Assembly: GCA_016865505.2 (NCBI GenBank)
Contig: AP025252.1
Location: 4,548,137 to 4,612,136, forward strand
Length of the DNA stretch: 64,000 bases
Reading direction: 5' to 3'
Origin: Bryobacterales bacterium F-183
Lineage (GTDB): Bacteria; Acidobacteriota; Terriglobia; Bryobacterales; Bryobacteraceae
Shown: positions 33,458 through 41,874 of the stretch, piece by piece
Layout: each line of letters begins with the position of its first letter
Numbering within the stretch: position 1 is the stretch's first letter
Program-made: the position numbers and the translations under genes
Notes under the pieces: model-generated
Databases searched by the model: none
What the model saw: the letters and a program-made list of their open reading frames with translations, nothing else
Told to the model about the DNA's origin: nothing

Positions 33458-34813
33458 TTAGGAATGATGGGTGGGCAGAGTGAGGCGGAAGGCGGCTCCG
33501 CCGAGCTTGCTTTCGATGAGCGTGAGGTCGCCGCCACAGAGTACGGCACTGCGGCGGGCGATGGAAAGGCCGAGTCCCATGCCACCTTTCTTGAACGAGA
33601 TTGTGGGTTCGAAGAGTGCGCTGCGAGCCTGGTCGCTGAGGCCGGGTCCGGAGTCATGGACTTCAGCGAAGACGGTGCCGTTGTGGCGCCAGGTGGAGGC
33701 CATCACCATGCCACCGTCGCCTGCGGCATAGGCGGCGTTTTCGAGCAGGTTGGTGAGGACGCCCTTGACGAGGTCGGCGTCGGCTACGGCGGCGGGATGC
33801 TGATCGTCGAGCTTGACCTCATAGGCGACCTTGGGATGCGCGGTCTTCAAGAACTGGATGCGCTCTTCGACGACGGAGTTGAGGTCGAGTTCGAGCAGTT
33901 GGACCGGGGGCTCCGAGGCGAGTTCCGAGAAGGCGCGTACGCGCTTTTCGAGGGCTGTGACTTCATCCACTACGATTGCTGACGCTTGATCGACGAAAAG
34001 GTCATTGGGGTAGCGTACGGCGATCTCTTCCATGGTGAGGCGGATCGGTGTGAGCGAGTTCTTGAGCTCGTGCGCCATCTTGCGGGCGAGGGTCTGCCAG
34101 CTGGATAGACGGGTGACGTGTACGAGCTTGTCGCGGGACTGTTCGACCTTTTCGGCCATCTCGTTGTAAGCAGCGATGGCGACGCCGACCTCGTCGTCGC
34201 GCTTGTCCGGGATGCGCAGCGAGAAGTCTCCGGCGGCGACGCGGTGGAGTGCGTCCGTAAGCTTTTGTACGGGGCGGGTGAGGCGCTCGGCCCACCATAC
34301 TAAAGCGGCCAGAGCGAGGGCCCATACGGCGGCGGCGACGACCAGGAAGGTATACGAGAACCCACGGCTGAGATCGCGTTCGCGAGAGGCTTGCAGGACG
34401 GCTCGTGCGTCTTTGTATTGCGCTGTGAGCTCATGCAGATTGACGTCGCCGAGGTCGGCTTCATAAACGGCAACGGCATTGGGTTCGCGACGGTGGAAGT
34501 ACAGCTTGTTGCCTTGGGGCGAGAGGACAAACTCGGCGTCGCGACCGGATTCCCAAAAGTCGCTGACCGTCGATGGGGGTACCATGCGAGGTTCGATGCG
34601 TCCGGCGGCGATGTCCTCGGTGAGGCGTTCGCGGGTACGCTGGTAGACCTCGCGGCCGGCTTTTTCGAGGGACTTCGAAAGGGTATCGAGTTGGCGATTG
34701 GGGGCCATCGCCAGACTACGGTCGAGTAGAGCGACGCTGGTCCACCAGGTGACGGCTACCGGGACGAGTGTAGCGGCGGCGAAGGCGAGAATCAGCCGTG
34801 TGCGCAGCGTCAT
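33458..34813 (-). CDS. NtrY-like membrane sensor histidine kinase
   Basis: The 451-residue kinase has a membrane helix near 8-27 and another near 155-178 enclosing a periplasmic sensor segment, then a HAMP domain (RLTRPVQKLTDALHRVAAGD). The HisKA motif AHELKNSLTPIRLT holds the phospho-accepting His, and the ATPase part shows N box NLLENAAYA, HDSGPGLSDQA and GGMGLGLSIARRS. It should phosphorylate the adjacent sigma54 activator. The pairing with DUF4390 upstream also occurs around NtrY/NtrX in Proteobacteria, supporting the subgroup. Confidence 0.93.
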   Translation of the reverse strand: MTLRTRLILAFAAATLVPVAVTWWTSVALLDRSLAMAPNRQLDTLSKSLEKAGREVYQRTRERLTEDIAAGRIEPRMVPPSTVSDFWESGRDAEFVLSPQGNKLYFHRREPNAVAVYEADLGDVNLHELTAQYKDARAVLQASRERDLSRGFSYTFLVVAAAVWALALAALVWWAERLTRPVQKLTDALHRVAAGDFSLRIPDKRDDEVGVAIAAYNEMAEKVEQSRDKLVHVTRLSSWQTLARKMAHELKNSLTPIRLTMEEIAVRYPNDLFVDQASAIVVDEVTALEKRVRAFSELASEPPVQLLELDLNSVVEERIQFLKTAHPKVAYEVKLDDQHPAAVADADLVKGVLTNLLENAAYAAGDGGMVMASTWRHNGTVFAEVHDSGPGLSDQARSALFEPTISFKKGGMGLGLSIARRSAVLCGGDLTLIESKLGGAAFRLTLPTHHS

Positions 34814-34828
34814 AATGGGCGCCTTCGG

Positions 34829-35440
34829 TTACGTGCCCTGCCGGATGTCGGTCCAGTTGACGGGGCCGGATTCGAGGCTCCAGGAGGCCTGGTTCTTGGC
34901 CGCGGGACGGCTGAAGATCTCGATCAGGGCAGAGAGGTTGACGCCGGGGTCGGTGAAGAGCGGCTGGCGCTGCATGGGGTCCTCAGCGCGGATGTCGAGC
35001 TTGACCCAGAGGGGCTTGTCGCGAATCTCTGGCGGGGCCAGAAGTGCGAGGTTGTTGAGGCACCACTGCTCGGCTTCGGTCGAAGAGAGATGGGCAACGG
35101 CCTTGCGGGGATTGCGCATGCGCGAGACGGAGAAGCGCTCTTCCCACAGGTCGTAGCTGATGCTGAAGCGCTCGACGATGCGCTGTACGACGTTTTGTTG
35201 TGAGCCGGAGGCGAGGGTGACCTGAAAGTCGAAGTGAACGGTGTTGCCGTCGCGGATCCGGTCTAGCGCCTTGCCCGCGAGGAAGCGGGTACGGGGGGCG
35301 GCGATGCGGATCATGGTGTCGTTCTGGACGCGGAAGAGCGAGAGTTCCTGCGCGACGATGGCAAGGGCGAAGCCTGCGCAGAAACAGAAGATGGCGGCGA
35401 GGAGAAAGCGACGTGGCCAGTCCCGGGGGAGGAGGGTCAT
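34829..35440 (-). CDS. DUF4390 family exported protein
   Basis: The 203-residue protein has an N-terminal membrane anchor or signal (RFLLAAIFCFCAGFALAIVA) and the DUF4390 domain: GNTVHFDFQVTLASGS, RFSISYDLWEERFSVSRM and PLWVKLDIRAEDP. Function is unknown; the family often neighbours NtrY-like kinases, as here, suggesting a link to envelope signalling. It is 15 bp from the kinase gene and only one base from the Omp85 gene stop. Confidence 0.85.
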   Translation of the reverse strand: MTLLPRDWPRRFLLAAIFCFCAGFALAIVAQELSLFRVQNDTMIRIAAPRTRFLAGKALDRIRDGNTVHFDFQVTLASGSQQNVVQRIVERFSISYDLWEERFSVSRMRNPRKAVAHLSSTEAEQWCLNNLALLAPPEIRDKPLWVKLDIRAEDPMQRQPLFTDPGVNLSALIEIFSRPAAKNQASWSLESGPVNWTDIRQGT

Positions 35441-35441
35441 G

Positions 35442-36677
35442 TTAGAAGTTCACTCCCACGAGAAGGACAGGTTCCATGCGTACGCCGCGAAGCGGGAAGG
35501 CTACGGCAAGCTGCATGTTGTCTTTGCGAATCCCACAGCCGACGCTGTGGAGGACGCCGCTGGGGTTGCGAGTGGCAACGGTGCGGATACGGCCCGCGTC
35601 GTAGAACAGTTGGACGAAACGGTAGCGGTAATCGGCGCTGGCGTGTACAAGTTGACGTATACCAGCGGGCGCGAGGTCGAACTTGTTGTAGCCGCGAAGG
35701 GTGGTGCTGTTGCCAGCCACGTAACGGTCAAACAGCGGGGCGGTGCCGTTCAGAAATCCTGCGGCACCGGCAAGGCGAAGTTCGTGGCGATTGCTGGGCG
35801 ACCAAGTGAACGACGTACGGAGGGTATGCCGATGGTAGCGGTAGTCCGAGCCTAGCATCTGGCCGGCGGCGCGGAGTTCGTAGGCGACGTCCATGCTGCC
35901 GAGGCCTTCGAGGTCGCGACGGTAGGTGAGGTTCGAAAGGAAGGCATTGGCGGCTTCGACGATCGACGGAGCGCCCAGACGCTGAATGGTAAAGCCGTTG
36001 GTCCAGTCCAGACCGCGCGCGAGGTTGACGGTGGCGGTGGGCTCGAAGACTTCACGGTTCCCGTAGAGCGTGCTGCGGGAGCCGACGAGGGTCGCGGCGT
36101 TCCAGTTCTGATGGAGTGAGGCGAAGTGGAAGCGTAGGGTAACCGGGGTGTTGCCAAGCTTGACCTCGGCGCGGCCGTGGAGGCCTTGGTAGCGTTCGAG
36201 CAGGAGGTCCGCATCGTTCGAGTAGCCACCTGCGATGCGGAGGTTCTGTCCGGCGTTGATGACACCGTCGAGGCCGCCGGAAAAGCCCTGTCGCGAATGG
36301 TAGCCGAAGCGGGGGGCCGTGAGGTCAAAGCTGCGGTTGCGCTGGCCTTCCACTTCGAGACGTACGGCGACGTGTTCGGGCTTCTGGCCGCGGGCGACGC
36401 GAACGTTGATGTGCCGGGCGCGAACTTCTTCGCGAATCTTCCACACCAATCCCGACAGCGCGAGCGTGTTGTACTTGTTGCCGACCAGCTTATCGATCCG
36501 TTCCCGAACGGTGCGGCTGAGCTTGGATTTTGAGAATCCGAGCAGTTCCACACTTTCGACCGTGTAACGCGAGTTGACGTTCTCGGTCGGGTCGGCGTTT
36601 CGGGAAATCTCGCGAGCCAACGCCTGGCCTGCGGTAAGGCCGGTGAGCGCGATTGTGATGAGTATCAACCTCAGCAT
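35442..36677 (-). CDS. Omp85/BamA-TamA family outer-membrane protein
   Basis: ATG at 36677 gives 411 residues with a signal peptide (MLRLILITIALTGLTAGQALA). One POTRA-like domain (YTVESVELLGFSKSKLSRTV then RERIDKL) leads into a beta-barrel of about 16 strands with alternating hydrophobic and polar residues, ending in the outer-membrane insertion signal LLVGVNF with a final Phe. The barrel holds VAGNSTTLRGYNKFDLAPAG, the Omp85 region that carries the conserved RGY motif. With one POTRA it resembles a TamA or patatin-associated protein, not full BamA. It heads the operon with DUF4390 and the two-component system. Confidence 0.85.
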   Translation of the reverse strand: MLRLILITIALTGLTAGQALAREISRNADPTENVNSRYTVESVELLGFSKSKLSRTVRERIDKLVGNKYNTLALSGLVWKIREEVRARHINVRVARGQKPEHVAVRLEVEGQRNRSFDLTAPRFGYHSRQGFSGGLDGVINAGQNLRIAGGYSNDADLLLERYQGLHGRAEVKLGNTPVTLRFHFASLHQNWNAATLVGSRSTLYGNREVFEPTATVNLARGLDWTNGFTIQRLGAPSIVEAANAFLSNLTYRRDLEGLGSMDVAYELRAAGQMLGSDYRYHRHTLRTSFTWSPSNRHELRLAGAAGFLNGTAPLFDRYVAGNSTTLRGYNKFDLAPAGIRQLVHASADYRYRFVQLFYDAGRIRTVATRNPSGVLHSVGCGIRKDNMQLAVAFPLRGVRMEPVLLVGVNF

Positions 36678-36730
36678 ACAGCTTGGGGCTCCTTGTGCAT
36701 GTGCACACCCGAAACTAAGTTGTTTTCTTA

Positions 36731-37600
36731 TCAATTACTTGCACTTGGCTGACTGTGAAGGGCACTCACAGTGTGAAGGAAGTCGAGTACGGCGCGATTG
36801 AAGCGTTCCGGCTGCTCCATCATGAGGAAATGGCCGGCCTCCTGCCATACCTCGTAGCGCAGATTTCGGAATACTTCGGAGTGTAGAGATTTTCGTCCGT
36901 CCGCGCCCCCGGATTTTCTGCCGGCCATGAGCGCGAGTACGGGGACGGTGGTCGCGCCGCGGAGCCAAACGTCGGAGGCACCCATGACAATCATGGCACT
37001 GAGACCGACGTGCGGCGGGGTAAGCAACATTTTGCGTTTGATCTCGGCTCGGACAAAGAGCGGCGTCTGGGAGGTGAACATCGACTCGATGAAGTTGCCT
37101 GCGACGGTCTTGTAGTCGCGCTGCATGTCCTTGAGCCATTGGGGTACGGTCCGGCGCTGGAACTTCCAGATGGGGCCGTCGACGGCGACGATGGCGAGTA
37201 CGGCATCGGGTCGGTTCTGCAGCACCTTCATCGCGACGGGGAGCCCCATGCTGTGGCCGAACAGGGCGGCGCGTTCAACGGCGGCGTGTCGCATCACCGC
37301 GTCGACACCTTCGGCGAAGTGCTCGATGGTGTAGCTGGTGCTAGCAGGGGCGTCGCTTGCGCCGTGACCCGGAAGGTCGATGGAGATGACGCGGTAGTGC
37401 TTGGAGAGTTCGGGGATCTGGAGTCGCCAGAATGATGCGTTGCAGGTCCAGCCGTGGATGAGGATGAGGTCCGAGGAGCCGTGGCCGTCGACGGTGTAGT
37501 GTAGCTGGCCGCCTTGGAAGGGAGCGCTGCGGTCCTCGGCTTGCGCGAGGGAGGTCGCGAAGAGGAGGAGGAACGCGGAGAGACGGCGGCGCGGGTACAT
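36731..37600 (-). CDS. Exported alpha/beta hydrolase
   Basis: This 289-residue protein has a signal peptide (MYPRRRLSAFLLLFATSLAQA) and the alpha/beta hydrolase fold: oxyanion region LILIHGWTCNASFW, DLPGHGASDAP, nucleophile elbow ALFGHSMGLPVAM with the catalytic Ser, and a probable His in EAGHFLMMEQPERFN. The substrate cannot be named. TAAACT about 12 nt before the ATG could be a -10. It is 53 bp upstream of the Omp85 gene and may be transcribed with it. Confidence 0.88.
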   Translation of the reverse strand: MYPRRRLSAFLLLFATSLAQAEDRSAPFQGGQLHYTVDGHGSSDLILIHGWTCNASFWRLQIPELSKHYRVISIDLPGHGASDAPASTSYTIEHFAEGVDAVMRHAAVERAALFGHSMGLPVAMKVLQNRPDAVLAIVAVDGPIWKFQRRTVPQWLKDMQRDYKTVAGNFIESMFTSQTPLFVRAEIKRKMLLTPPHVGLSAMIVMGASDVWLRGATTVPVLALMAGRKSGGADGRKSLHSEVFRNLRYEVWQEAGHFLMMEQPERFNRAVLDFLHTVSALHSQPSASN

Positions 37601-37677
37601 CGGGAAACCACTAGTTTACTGCTGGGAGAATTCCGAGTGTTGGCGGGCCGGAGGGCACGGCTGTTATTCTGTGGTCG

Positions 37678-37917
37678 ATGGCACCGAACTGGCGCGAACG
37701 CATAACAGTGGATACTAAGATCCTTGTTGGCAAACCCGTCATCAAGGGTACACGGATCGCCGTCGAGTTCGTAGTCGACCTGCTTGCGTCTGGATGGACA
37801 AATGAACAGATTCTGGAGAACTATCCGCACCTGAGTGCGGAAGACATCCAAGCCTGTTTGGCGTACGCAGCTGAATTGCTGCATACGGAACATGTGATCC
37901 CGCTGCAACCTGCATGA
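37678..37917 (+). CDS. DUF433 antitoxin-type protein (second copy)
   Basis: The 79-residue protein is an almost ideal DUF433 domain: RITVDTKILVGKPVIKGTRI then AVEFVVDLLASGWTNEQILE and NYPHLSAEDIQACLAYAAEL. It pairs with the PIN-like gene that follows in an ATGA overlap. TATTCT (37665-37670) lies 7 nt before the ATG, with a possible TTGGCG at 37640, suggesting a leaderless transcript. It is not a recent copy of the pair at 21867. Confidence 0.9.
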   Translation: MAPNWRERITVDTKILVGKPVIKGTRIAVEFVVDLLASGWTNEQILENYPHLSAEDIQACLAYAAELLHTEHVIPLQPA

Positions 37918-38273
37918 AGTTCGTCGCTGACGAGAACTTTCCGGGGTATGCCCTACGGGTGTTGCGCGCGTCTGGGTTCGAAGTCGCTTCCATTGCGGAA
38001 AGCAATCCAGGGCTAGCAGACACCGAGGTCCTCGCTTTCGCGTCGGCCACTGGACGTACCCTGCTTACGTTCGACAAAGACTTCGGCGATCTCGCCTTTC
38101 ATCAGGGTAAGGCAGCATCTTATGGAGTAATTTTGTTTCGAATCGCCTCGTTTTCGCCGGAGGAAGCCGCCGAGGTCGCCCTGGCAACGCTCCGATCGGA
38201 CGTTGTGTGGGCAGGTCACTTCTGCGTGGTGAACGACCGCAAGATTCGAATCACTCGCTTGCCCGGGGTTTAG
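37914..38273 (+). CDS. DUF5615 PIN-like toxin (second copy)
   Basis: The 119-residue protein shows the canonical DUF5615 acidic sites: MKFVADENFPGYALRVLRAS near the N-terminus and TGRTLLTFDKDFGDLAFH in the middle. GVILFRIASFSPEEAAEVAL and FCVVNDRKIRITRLPG end the domain. It overlaps the DUF433 gene by 4 bp. The pair is a probable toxin-antitoxin module; activity is inferred from the family. Confidence 0.9.
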   Translation: MKFVADENFPGYALRVLRASGFEVASIAESNPGLADTEVLAFASATGRTLLTFDKDFGDLAFHQGKAASYGVILFRIASFSPEEAAEVALATLRSDVVWAGHFCVVNDRKIRITRLPGV

Positions 38274-38279
38274 GAGCAT

Positions 38280-39074
38280 TCAACGGCGCATGAACGCTTG
38301 CGCAACGACCGTTAGCTTTTGCATGGTCGTTAAGCGGATTCGCCCGTCGAGGACACGGTAGCCGCTGGAATTGATCTTGTGGAGTAGGCGGCGGTAAATC
38401 TCAATCAGCGCCCAGAGACTGGCGCGGCACTTGGGGTTCACCAACTCCAGGAGTTCGCGGGACTCGTCGTAATAGAGCTGCGCGCGCTGGCCTTGAAAAC
38501 GCATGAAAACGAAGAATTCCGGGGTGTACTCGAACTTGTCCACACGGAAGCGTTGCAGCTCTTCTGCCGGGATGTAGCGGCGGCCCATCGCTGCGTCCTC
38601 TTTGATGTCGCGCATGATGTTGGTGAGCTGAAACGCGATGCCGCATTTTTCGGCGAGGCCTAACGCACGAGGGTCCTCGAAGCCGAAGATATGGATCACC
38701 GTCATGCCGACGACGGAGGCGACCTGGTAGCAGTAACGATAGAGCTCTTCGAAGGTCTCGATCTGACGGGGCTCGACGTCGGAACTGACGCCTTCGATCA
38801 TTTCGTAAAAGTACTCGTGCGGGATCTGGTAGCGGGAGACCGTATCAAGGAAGGCGGGCCAGAGCGGATGGTCCGGTACGGTTTTGCCTTCGAGTGCAGC
38901 GGTGAGGTCGCACTGCCAGTTCTGGAGGGCCTCTTTGCGGTTGGCAATGCCTTCGTCGTCACTCAGATCGTCGCAGTAACGCATGAATGCGTAGACAGCG
39001 CACATGGACTGCTTGCGGGTCTCGTCCAAGAGGACAAAGGAGTAGTAGAAGTTCTTGGCCTGGCTTTTGGCCAC
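38280..39074 (-). CDS. Squalene/phytoene synthase family protein
   Basis: The frame encodes 264 residues from a GTG. Both prenyl-diphosphate binding motifs are present: YAFMRYCDDLSDDEG near residue 28 and FQLTNIMRDIKEDAAMGR near 148, with IPAEELQRF after the second. Such enzymes join two farnesyl or geranylgeranyl diphosphates head-to-head, in Acidobacteria commonly for hopanoid or carotenoid precursors. The family region plainly continues upstream of the GTG (KLEQSYRYCEG precedes VAKSQAKNFYYSF) with no ATG, GTG or TTG before the TetR stop at 39110, so the real start is unclear. The regulator gene lies immediately upstream. Confidence 0.88.
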   Translation of the reverse strand: MAKSQAKNFYYSFVLLDETRKQSMCAVYAFMRYCDDLSDDEGIANRKEALQNWQCDLTAALEGKTVPDHPLWPAFLDTVSRYQIPHEYFYEMIEGVSSDVEPRQIETFEELYRYCYQVASVVGMTVIHIFGFEDPRALGLAEKCGIAFQLTNIMRDIKEDAAMGRRYIPAEELQRFRVDKFEYTPEFFVFMRFQGQRAQLYYDESRELLELVNPKCRASLWALIEIYRRLLHKINSSGYRVLDGRIRLTTMQKLTVVAQAFMRR

Positions 39075-39109
39075 GCCCTCGCAGTACCGGTACGATTGCT
39101 CGAGCTTGC

Positions 39110-39736
39110 TTATACGCGCATCCCCGCCAATAGCAAATCGATTTGGCTTTCAATCAGCTCTTCGTGGTTCGCCCACGGAAATTCTTTGTCATGCCCCATG
39201 CAGATGAGTCCACTCACCAGGCCGTGAATCCCAAGCCAGACGGACTGCGCCATCAGGTGCGTGTCTCCCTGTTTGAAGACACCTGCATCGATACCCTTCT
39301 GAATCGCCTGGCGTAAGCATTCGTAGCACCGTATGCCAGCTTGGCCGACGTCCTCGCACGAGGCGGGATGGTCCGGCGGTAGCTCGGGGATCGGCGTCAT
39401 GAAGGTGACCTGGTAATGCGAACGATGTTCGAGGCCGAAGCGGATGTAGCAACGGAGACCCTGGCGGAGGCCTTCGATCGGGTCCAGTTCGCGGTCGGCT
39501 AGCTCTTCCAACTGGCTGGTGAGTCGCTCGAAGACGTCGGTGCAGATGCTCATCAGGATCTCGTAACGATCCTGGAAGTACAGATAGATGGTGGAGGGGG
39601 CGTACTCGATCTTTTCCGCGATCTTGCGGATGGACAGGTTAGTATGCCCTTGTTCGATGACTAACTGGCTGGCCGCATCGAGGATGCTCTGACGAAGAGC
39701 TTCCTTTTCCCTCGCGCGACGTTCGGTGACACCCAT
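39110..39736 (-). CDS. TetR/AcrR family transcriptional regulator
   Basis: The 208-residue protein has an N-terminal TetR HTH: REKEALRQSILDAASQLVIE, HTNLSIRKIAEKIEYAPSTI and YLYFQDRYEILMSI. The ligand-binding helices follow, with a TetR_C-type segment (GLRCYIRFGLEHRSHYQVTF, MAQSVWLGIHGLVSGLIC). It likely represses its own operon, with threonine synthase 4 bp upstream and terpenoid synthase downstream. Ligand unknown. Confidence 0.92.
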   Translation of the reverse strand: MGVTERRAREKEALRQSILDAASQLVIEQGHTNLSIRKIAEKIEYAPSTIYLYFQDRYEILMSICTDVFERLTSQLEELADRELDPIEGLRQGLRCYIRFGLEHRSHYQVTFMTPIPELPPDHPASCEDVGQAGIRCYECLRQAIQKGIDAGVFKQGDTHLMAQSVWLGIHGLVSGLICMGHDKEFPWANHEELIESQIDLLLAGMRV

Positions 39737-39740
39737 CTGA

Positions 39741-40922
39741 TTAGCTCCGCGGAAAGCGGTCGGAATACGCTTCCATGTATTTCAAGCCGGACCCGGTGTT
39801 GTAGATCACAACGCTTTCCTCTTTTTGGATGAAGCCCGAGGCCAGTAAGTTCCGGAGCGCTGCAACACAAGCGCCACCTTCCGGAGCGGCGAACATGCCT
39901 TCGAGTTCCGCGAGTTCGACGCCGGCGTCCATCATGGCCTCGTCGCTGACCGCGATTGCTGTACCACCACTCTTACGGCAGGCATCGAGGATCAGGAAGT
40001 CGCCGAGGGGCTTGGGTACGCGAAGTCCTGCAGCTACAGTATGCGCGTTGTCCCAGAAGGTACTACGTTCGTCGCCTTGTTCGAAGGCGCGTACGACCGG
40101 TTGGCAACCCTCAACCTGAACGGCGATCATGCGGGGTCGCTTGGAGCCGATCCAGCCCAAAGCTTCCATTTCGTCAAAAGCCTTCCACATGCCGATGAGG
40201 CCTACGCCTCCTCCGCAGGGGTAGAAGATGACGTCGGGGAGGGTCCAGCGCATTTGTTCGGCGAGTTCGTACCCCATCGTCTTCTTACCCTCAATGCGAT
40301 AGGGCTCTTTCAGGGTGGAGACGTCGAACCAGCCTTCCGCATCTTTGCGCTCGGCGACGATACGGCCGCAATCGCTGATGAGGCCGTCGACGAGGGTGAC
40401 GTTGGCACCGAAGCTCTTACACTCGATGTAGTTCGACTGGGGTACATCTTTGGGCATAAAAATGTGCGCTTCGAGTCCTGCGGCGGCGGCGTAGGCGGCT
40501 AGAGCGCTCGCAGCGTTGCCAGCCGAGGGGATCGCGACTTTCTTGACGCCGAGTTCCACGCACATGGAGATCGCGCAGGAAAGTCCGCGGGCTTTGAAGG
40601 ATCCGGTCGGGTTGATGCCCTCGTCCTTGATCCAGAGCTTGGGCATACCGAGGCGCTCACCGAGTCGGTCGGTCTTGACGAGGGGGGTCATGCCTTCGCC
40701 GAGGGAGACAATATGAGCCGGATTGCGCACCGGGAGTACCGGGGCATACCGCCACATGCTGGAGGGGCCATTGGGGATCCACTCGCGGTTCCAGGCTTGG
40801 CGGGCCGTTTCGAGATCGTAACGGACAAGCAACGGTCCGCCAGCTTCGCTCAGATTCCAGAGCTTGCCCGCTTCATAGCGCTTGCCGGTAAGCGAACATT
40901 CGAGATAGGAAACCGTTGTCAT
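39741..40922 (-). CDS. thrC: Threonine synthase
   Basis: ThrC converts O-phosphohomoserine to threonine with PLP. The 393-residue protein has an N-terminal zinc-finger-like remnant (YLECSLTGKRYEAGKLWNL), the PLP lysine in NPTGSFKARGLS, SAGNAASALAAYAAAAG for the phosphate, PCGGGVGLIGMWKAF and IYNTGSGLKYMEAY at the end. It is of the plant-like threonine synthase class. GGAAGG lies 2 nt before the ATG, close for a ribosome binding site. It is 16 bp downstream of a hydrolase gene and 4 bp upstream of the TetR gene. Confidence 0.93.
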   Translation of the reverse strand: MTTVSYLECSLTGKRYEAGKLWNLSEAGGPLLVRYDLETARQAWNREWIPNGPSSMWRYAPVLPVRNPAHIVSLGEGMTPLVKTDRLGERLGMPKLWIKDEGINPTGSFKARGLSCAISMCVELGVKKVAIPSAGNAASALAAYAAAAGLEAHIFMPKDVPQSNYIECKSFGANVTLVDGLISDCGRIVAERKDAEGWFDVSTLKEPYRIEGKKTMGYELAEQMRWTLPDVIFYPCGGGVGLIGMWKAFDEMEALGWIGSKRPRMIAVQVEGCQPVVRAFEQGDERSTFWDNAHTVAAGLRVPKPLGDFLILDACRKSGGTAIAVSDEAMMDAGVELAELEGMFAAPEGGACVAALRNLLASGFIQKEESVVIYNTGSGLKYMEAYSDRFPRS

Positions 40923-40938
40923 TGCCTTCCAACTTCAA

Positions 40939-41874
40939 TCATACCAATGCGTTGCTTAGAAAATCGTAGGCCTCGCGGCGGATTGCGGGCGGAAAATCAT
41001 GTTCGGCGTCGGGGTGGCGGAGCACGATGCGGTCTGGGCGCTCGGTTTTGGCGACGCAGTCGTCGACGCCAGTGTATTCGAAATTACTATCTCGTAAAGG
41101 AGCGTTGATGTAGATGGGGCGAGGGGAGATCGCGGTGAGGACGTCGTGGAAGTCGAAGGGCATGCGGGCGATGTCGGCGTTGTAGACACTGACGATGCGC
41201 GGCATATATCGGATACCACCCCAGGGGGCGATTTTGCCTCCCATGTACTTGGCCCAGGAGTTGAAGCCACAGCTCGTGACTACCGCACGGACGCGTTCGT
41301 CGAAGGCGGCCAGGAAGAGGGAGTTGTGACCACCGAGAGAGTGTCCGATTGCGGAGATCGCACCGGGCTTAACCTCCGGCATGGCGGCGAGAAGATCGAC
41401 TACACGCATATGATTGACGATCCCGGCCATGGTGCAACTGGCGTAGCCGTTGGCGTATGGGTCGTATTCGTAGTCGCCGAAGTTTGGGTAGTCCGGGGCT
41501 ATTGTCACAAAGCCGAGGCGGGCGAGTTCCAGGGCATAGAAGAGGTTGGGTTTTCCGGATAGACCGGCTGGCTCGGCCTTGCCAGGTCTATACGTTTGGT
41601 GGAGGCATACTGCCGACGGCGCCGGGGCAGTAGACTTCGGCAGAAAACGGTATGCGGTGAGATCGCGATCGATGACGATCTTCTGTCGAATCAACCTATT
41701 GTCTAGTTCAACGGAAACAATTACTTCAACTTGAGGCAGGCCGGAGGGTCTGGGTGGCAAAGGACCCATGACGTCCTGCATTGCGGTGAGGATTTGAGCG
41801 CGTGTCATGTTCCGCGCGCTCAACAATAACACAGACAGGCAAAAAATCGTCAGTGACGAATTTTCGCCTGACAT
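40939..41874 (-). CDS. Alpha/beta hydrolase of the dienelactone/acetyl-xylan-esterase type
   Basis: This 311-residue protein has a signal segment (SLTIFCLSVLLLSARN) and an alpha/beta hydrolase fold: VCLHQTYRPGKAEPAG, FVTIAPDYPNFGDYEYDPYA, nucleophile elbow ISAIGHSLGGHNSLFLAAF, and a His in HPDAEHDFPPAIRREAYDFL. The Asp of the triad is probably in the INAPLRDSNFEY region. Enzymes of this type act on esters or lactones. An internal ATG at 41808 would remove the signal. It heads the thrC-TetR-terpenoid synthase group. Confidence 0.82.
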   Translation of the reverse strand: MSGENSSLTIFCLSVLLLSARNMTRAQILTAMQDVMGPLPPRPSGLPQVEVIVSVELDNRLIRQKIVIDRDLTAYRFLPKSTAPAPSAVCLHQTYRPGKAEPAGLSGKPNLFYALELARLGFVTIAPDYPNFGDYEYDPYANGYASCTMAGIVNHMRVVDLLAAMPEVKPGAISAIGHSLGGHNSLFLAAFDERVRAVVTSCGFNSWAKYMGGKIAPWGGIRYMPRIVSVYNADIARMPFDFHDVLTAISPRPIYINAPLRDSNFEYTGVDDCVAKTERPDRIVLRHPDAEHDFPPAIRREAYDFLSNALV

